32,629 bases of DNA from Akkermansiaceae bacterium (GTDB lineage: Bacteria; Verrucomicrobiota; Verrucomicrobiia; Verrucomicrobiales; Akkermansiaceae), in assembly GCA_011524615.1 (NCBI GenBank), contig WTJZ01000112.1, positions 1 through 32,629 on the forward strand, written 5' to 3'. The notes beneath the pieces were generated by a model that saw nothing but the letters and a program-made list of their open reading frames with translations, had not been told where the DNA came from and did not search any database. This document shows, one piece after another, positions 28,715 to 32,629 of the stretch; positions within the stretch are counted from its first letter, which is position 1, and the number at the start of each line of letters is the position of its first letter. Made by a program: the position numbers and the translations under genes.

Positions 28715-28849
28715 ATCTTCATACGCTATTCCTCAAATATCGTCATTTGACCAGAGGAAAGTGACATCGAAGATGAATTTTATCTATGCATTCTGTGACA
28801 CTAGACGAGCGCCTCCTCTGTGATGCGTCTCATTATCCCCTGAGAATAC

Positions 28850-28881
28850 AAAAAGAGCGGACACATCGTGTCCGCTCAAAA
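28850..28881 (-). terminator. Rho-independent terminator for the outer-membrane protein gene
   Basis: GAGCGGACAC (28855-28864)/GTGTCCGCTC (28868-28877), flanked on the minus strand by a T tract. Confidence 0.85.
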
Positions 28882-28915
28882 GCTATAATTAAATTCAGCT
28901 TACGCTGAAGTTAAA

Positions 28916-29647
28916 TTAGAGTGAGAATGAAAGAGCTACACCAGCAACTGTGTAGTCTGTTCCACCTGCCCATGCTTCGTTGTTCTGGATGTTTGTAACG
29001 TAAACACCAGCACCAAGGTCGTCGCTAAGAGCTTTGTCGAGTGAAAGAGTAGCTGTGTATGAAGCAAGTCCGTCTACATCAGCACCGTATCCAGCTTGAC
29101 CGAATGCGAAACCAGCACCGAGCTCAAGGCCAAGTGATGTTGTGTCGTTAAGGTCGATGCCGTATCCAGCTGTGAACTCTTGCCATACACCGTTCTTCCA
29201 TGAACCACCTGTACCAACTGATGTTGTTGAACCGAAGTCAAGACCGAATGCTGACGTTGAAAGACCGAGGTAGATCTCGCTGTCGTTCTCTGTACCGTCG
29301 TCGTATGTGTATGTAACTGCACCAAGGTCGATTGAACCGAATCCAAGATCTTTAGTTACACCACCGTATACGTCTGTTTCGTTGTACTCGAATGAACCAC
29401 CGTTGTTGTTTGACATACGGCCGTTCCAAAGACCTGCGTACCAACCAAGACCACAGTCACACTCACCTGATACGTCGATACCGAAGTCTGCGAATTGGTT
29501 TTCACCGATTGTGAAGTCAAGACCACGGAAGATGTAACGTGAGTGGTAACCTGCTGATACGTCAAGAGCTGTTGTTGAAGCTGTTGAACCTGCGAATGCA
29601 GAAGCTACTGCTACTGCGCTAACTACGAATGTTGTGATATTTCTCAT
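28916..29647 (-). CDS. Outer-membrane beta-barrel-like protein of unknown function
   Basis: Signal peptide; 'DVSAGYHSRYIFRGLDFTIGENQFADFGIDVS'; alternating beta-strand pattern; terminal aromatic-like 'VAGVALSFSL'. Confidence 0.7.
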   Translation of the reverse strand: MRNITTFVVSAVAVASAFAGSTASTTALDVSAGYHSRYIFRGLDFTIGENQFADFGIDVSGECDCGLGWYAGLWNGRMSNNNGGSFEYNETDVYGGVTKDLGFGSIDLGAVTYTYDDGTENDSEIYLGLSTSAFGLDFGSTTSVGTGGSWKNGVWQEFTAGYGIDLNDTTSLGLELGAGFAFGQAGYGADVDGLASYTATLSLDKALSDDLGAGVYVTNIQNNEAWAGGTDYTVAGVALSFSL

Positions 29648-29726
29648 AGTGCTGATACGATTAGCAGGCGATTCAGATTCTGCAACAGGAAAAATGCAAA
29701 AAATTCATGAGTCTTTATGATTTAAG

Positions 29727-30860
29727 TTACTCATCACTCATATTAGCCCTGTTAATTTCGCTCGATAGACCATCGATTCCATCCGATATGTTAATCAGTC
29801 GTGAGTATCCTTGTTCTTTTAGTAGATTTATGGCTTTGAGGCTTCTGAGGCCTGCCTTGCAGTGGACGTAGATGGGGCGATCTCTCGGGAGCTCAGGTAT
29901 CTGGTTTTTGAGGGTGCTGAGGGGGAGTAATTGGCTACCTGGCAGACGATGTTGGGCAAATTCGGCGGGTTCTCTTACGTCTAGGAGGAAGATATCCTCC
30001 GTTTGCATGAGTGAGATCAATTCGTCGCAGGTGATCGATGGTGCGGTATCTAGAGCACAGGACTCTGTTTTTTCCTCTTTGAGGGAGGTGATCTTAGGGC
30101 TGTCTGAGCAGAGCGGACAGGCTGGATCCTTTTGAATAGAGATCTCGCGGAAGGAGGTGTCGAGCGCACTATAGTAGAGCATCTTACCTACTGGAGGCGT
30201 GCCGACTCCCGCTAAGTATTTGATCGCCTCCATCGCTTGCATCGATCCAATGATCCCAGGGAGCGTTCCGATGACGCCCGCTTCGAGGCAGTTCGGGACT
30301 GCTCCATCATCTGGCACTGCAGGTACTAGGCAACGATAACATGGGCTCTCATCACGGTAGTCAAACATCGTGAGCTGCCCCTCGAACTGAAAGATAGAGC
30401 CATAGACCAGAGGCACCCTCGCAAAGAAACACGCATCATTACTCAGAAAGCGCGTCGTAAAGTTATCAGACCCATCAATGACGAGGTCGTGTTCTTCTAC
30501 TAGAGACAGGGCATTGTCTTGGGTGAAGGGGACTTGATGCAGGGTGATCTGGAGTTCTGGATTGAGCGCGAGGAGTTCTCGGCGAGCGCTTTCTACCTTT
30601 GGTTGACCCACATCATGTGAGCGGTGCAGTATCTGACGCTGTAGATTAGACTCATCGACCGTGTCATGATCGATGATAGTGAGGTGACCAACTCCTGCAG
30701 CGGCTAAGTAAAGAGCAGACGGACTCCCTAACCCTCCCGCTCCTATTAAGAGTACCTTGCTACGGAGCAACTTTAGCTGAGCGTCCTCCCCAAATCCAGG
30801 GAGTAGGAGATGCCGCGCATAGCGTGCTTTTTGTGCCTCTGTCATCATGTCTCTACTCAT
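29727..30860 (-). CDS. moeB: MoeB/ThiF-family adenylyltransferase fused to a C-terminal rhodanese domain
   Basis: 'KVLLIGAGGLGSPSALYLAAAGVGHLTIIDHDTVDESNLQRQILH'; CXXC zinc pairs 'CYRC' and 'CPLC'; rhodanese 'FLLDVREPAEFAQHRLPGS...IYVHCKAGLRS'. Confidence 0.93.
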   Translation of the reverse strand: MSRDMMTEAQKARYARHLLLPGFGEDAQLKLLRSKVLLIGAGGLGSPSALYLAAAGVGHLTIIDHDTVDESNLQRQILHRSHDVGQPKVESARRELLALNPELQITLHQVPFTQDNALSLVEEHDLVIDGSDNFTTRFLSNDACFFARVPLVYGSIFQFEGQLTMFDYRDESPCYRCLVPAVPDDGAVPNCLEAGVIGTLPGIIGSMQAMEAIKYLAGVGTPPVGKMLYYSALDTSFREISIQKDPACPLCSDSPKITSLKEEKTESCALDTAPSITCDELISLMQTEDIFLLDVREPAEFAQHRLPGSQLLPLSTLKNQIPELPRDRPIYVHCKAGLRSLKAINLLKEQGYSRLINISDGIDGLSSEINRANMSDE

Positions 30861-30936
30861 GGAACAAAAAATAAATCAAAACAAGTGCAGTTTATGGGTT
30901 GCCTTTCAGAAAATGTTATCCTTAAAAGGAGGTCGT

Positions 30937-31530
30937 ATGGCTGAAGTAGCTTCCACATTTCGATTAGAACCAGGTGATCCCGCGATTGAGTTTTCCCTAG
31001 AAGACCCACGTGGTGGTCAATATTCGTTTGAAGATGTCGCAGGAGAACGAGGAACATTACTCTTCTTTGCCTGTAATCATTGTCCATATGTTGTTCACCT
31101 AGCTAAGCAGATCGGTGAATTAGCAGAGGACTACATCGATGAAGGGATCGGGACGGTTGCGATCATGTCTAATGATGTAGAGAACTATCCTGCCGATGCT
31201 CCAGATAAGATGGGAGAGTTTGCTGATGAGAGTGGCTGGGACTTCCCATACCTCTATGATCCAACACAAGAAGTGGCACATGCTTACTCTGCAGCGTGTA
31301 CTCCAGACTTCTTCCTCTTCGATAAGGATGGTTATCTCTTCTATGCAGGTCAGTTTGATGAATCACGTCCAGGTAACGGAGAAGAACCTTCAGGAGAGGA
31401 TCTACGCGAAGCGATCGATACTCTCCTCGCTGGTGAAGACCTAGGCTCAGACCCATATCCTAGTACTGGCTGTAACATCAAGTGGAAGCCTGGTAACGAA
31501 CCTGACTACTTCACTCCTAAGAAAAAGTAA
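30937..31530 (+). CDS. Thioredoxin-family/redoxin protein
   Basis: 'TLLFFACNHCPYVVHLAKQIGELAEDY', 'YDPTQEVAHAYSAACTPDFFLFDKDG'. The start at ATG 30937 is preceded by AAAAGGAGG, so the listed ORF 30847.. is over-extended. Confidence 0.88.
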   Translation: MAEVASTFRLEPGDPAIEFSLEDPRGGQYSFEDVAGERGTLLFFACNHCPYVVHLAKQIGELAEDYIDEGIGTVAIMSNDVENYPADAPDKMGEFADESGWDFPYLYDPTQEVAHAYSAACTPDFFLFDKDGYLFYAGQFDESRPGNGEEPSGEDLREAIDTLLAGEDLGSDPYPSTGCNIKWKPGNEPDYFTPKKK

Positions 31531-31591
31531 GCCCTGTCGGCCTCATTGGCTCGACTGACGGAATACCACAGATTAACAAGCTTTGAGATCA

Positions 31592-31617
31592 GCGCATGGA
31601 TAACCATGTGCTTTTTT
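31592..31617 (+). terminator. Rho-independent terminator after the thioredoxin-family gene
   Basis: GCGCATGG-ATAA-CCATGTGC followed by TTTTTT. Confidence 0.75.
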
Positions 31618-32085
31618 ATTGGATGGGCGAGGGCGCCTCTTGGTTCACAGGCAAAAGAAGTTAAGAAACGCTAACATTTACTGACGATGGCGACAGAACA
31701 GGTGATAGCCTAGGCATCATCATTACTTATGTACGTCCTCTGTTCACGGTACCCCCAATACGGATCATGAAACTCTGATATACTGAGTAGTGTTCTTTTG
31801 TGAATTTTCTCAAGCCGTTATGAGATAACCTCGATTTTTAGCGCCAGCGCATCATGAGCGGGCGTATGATCATTATGTATGGCACGTGGTGGGAAGATGC
31901 CCCAACGGGGTAACGGAACTTAGCGAAGCCTGAAGCTCATGTCATGTGCGTAGGGCTGGAAAAGTAGCAAAACAGATAAGAAGAGGCCTGTAAGGCTGAC
32001 ACAAATGAGGGCCGTACATCTTGGGGTATTGTCATTCCGAGGTCTTGCGTCACCTCTTTGAGGCTATAATTAAGCCTATTACATT

Positions 32086-32286
32086 AGTGATTACCTATGT
32101 TCTTGCGTACGATACTTTTTTGATGGCAAGGCCATCGGCACAAAGAGCTTTATCGAAGATCTGTTTCAGAGTAATCGAGAGAAATTCAGTAAGAAGCGGA
32201 AGGACGGAGCGCGCTTTGTCAAAGAGCGAGAGTCAGACGAACAGCTCTACAGCCTGCAAGACCTGCAAAAGAACGTCTCCAGCTAA
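32086..32286 (+). pseudogene. 3' remnant of a Y1/IS200-like (REP-associated-type) transposase
   Basis: Frame through 32116 reads 'DYLCSCVRYFFDGKAIGTKSFIEDLFQSNREKFSKKRKDGARFVKERESDEQLYSLQDLQKNVSS*', resembling the C-terminal tail of this transposase class. No intact 5' portion; upstream frames are broken. Confidence 0.55.
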
Positions 32287-32629
32287 CGGTAGCCGATAGA
32301 TCGTCAACTCTACACGATCTCGAGAACGAGGTGGTGTGCATATACGTGTAGTGGAGGAGCGAAATATGCTTGAATCGAGAGGTTGGAGGAGTAATTAAGT
32401 CAATGAGCGCAGAATAGGTGCTCTGTTCATCCCCCAGCCCCCTTACAAAATGAGAATCCGACACGACAAATCCACAAGGACAATTTCGTGCCTCCCAGAG
32501 TAAGGGACAGACTTGTGAAAATAATAGCGCGTCAAATGTATTATTTGGTGAGGAATTACATCCTTTTACTGGGGATTTTGGTCCTGGTGGGTCGTAAAAG
32601 ATATTTTGAGATTTAGACATCAAATGAAA

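Noticed and set aside
28894-28909. Second small hairpin TTCAGC-TTAC-GCTGAA after the outer-membrane protein gene
   Set aside because: Short stem with no adjacent T tract. Probably a 3' UTR hairpin; the strong terminator at 28855-28877 suffices.
31850-32040. Possible group II intron/retroelement-like fragment ('AACGGGGTAACGGAACTTAGCGAAGCCTGAAGC...GGCCTGTAAGGC...GGGCCGTAC')
   Set aside because: Only loose resemblance to intron domain motifs; no recognisable domain V and no reverse transcriptase ORF. Would need Infernal against group II models.
32219-32623. 134-aa minus-strand ORF at the right edge
   Set aside because: Low-complexity composition with no recognisable motifs, and it overlaps the transposase remnant in antisense. 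Probably a chance ORF.
1-32629. CRISPR arrays, tRNA or rRNA genes
   Set aside because: No regularly spaced direct repeats and no recognisable tRNA TPsiC arm/CCA structure or rRNA sequence seen on either strand.

Overview
The GC-moderate bacterial window looks Verrucomicrobia-like, based on TSP3-type 'DSDGDGxxN' motifs and protein architectures; this is inference. It is dominated by one ~17 kb same-strand respiratory gene cluster (about 8450-25430). The order is an Alternative Complex III module (actA-F), a small membrane protein, a CcoN-like/CcoO-like pair, a membrane-anchored monoheme cytochrome c, and an aa3-type oxidase (subunits I, III, IV, two tiny membrane proteins, then subunit II), closed by a strong intrinsic terminator. 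Left flank: TPMT-like methyltransferase, a c-heme protein, murE, asnS and a giant secreted alpha/beta-hydrolase/LamG protein. Right flank: a secreted peroxiredoxin, recO, a lipoprotein, transaldolase, a beta-barrel OMP, a moeB/rhodanese fusion, a thioredoxin-family protein and a decayed Y1-type transposase tail. The most interesting signal is that the CcoN-like subunit appears to have lost all CuB ligands and the helix-X heme histidines. Its CcoO-like partner has no Met besides the initiator and carries Cys where the axial Met normally sits. Together they look like a repurposed 'pseudo-cbb3' electron-transfer or assembly module sandwiched between ACIII and an aa3 oxidase. That oxidase itself has Leu at the K-channel Lys position in subunit I and a ~370-aa His-rich insertion in subunit III. 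All family calls come from reading motifs and from remembered reference sequences; no searches were run.
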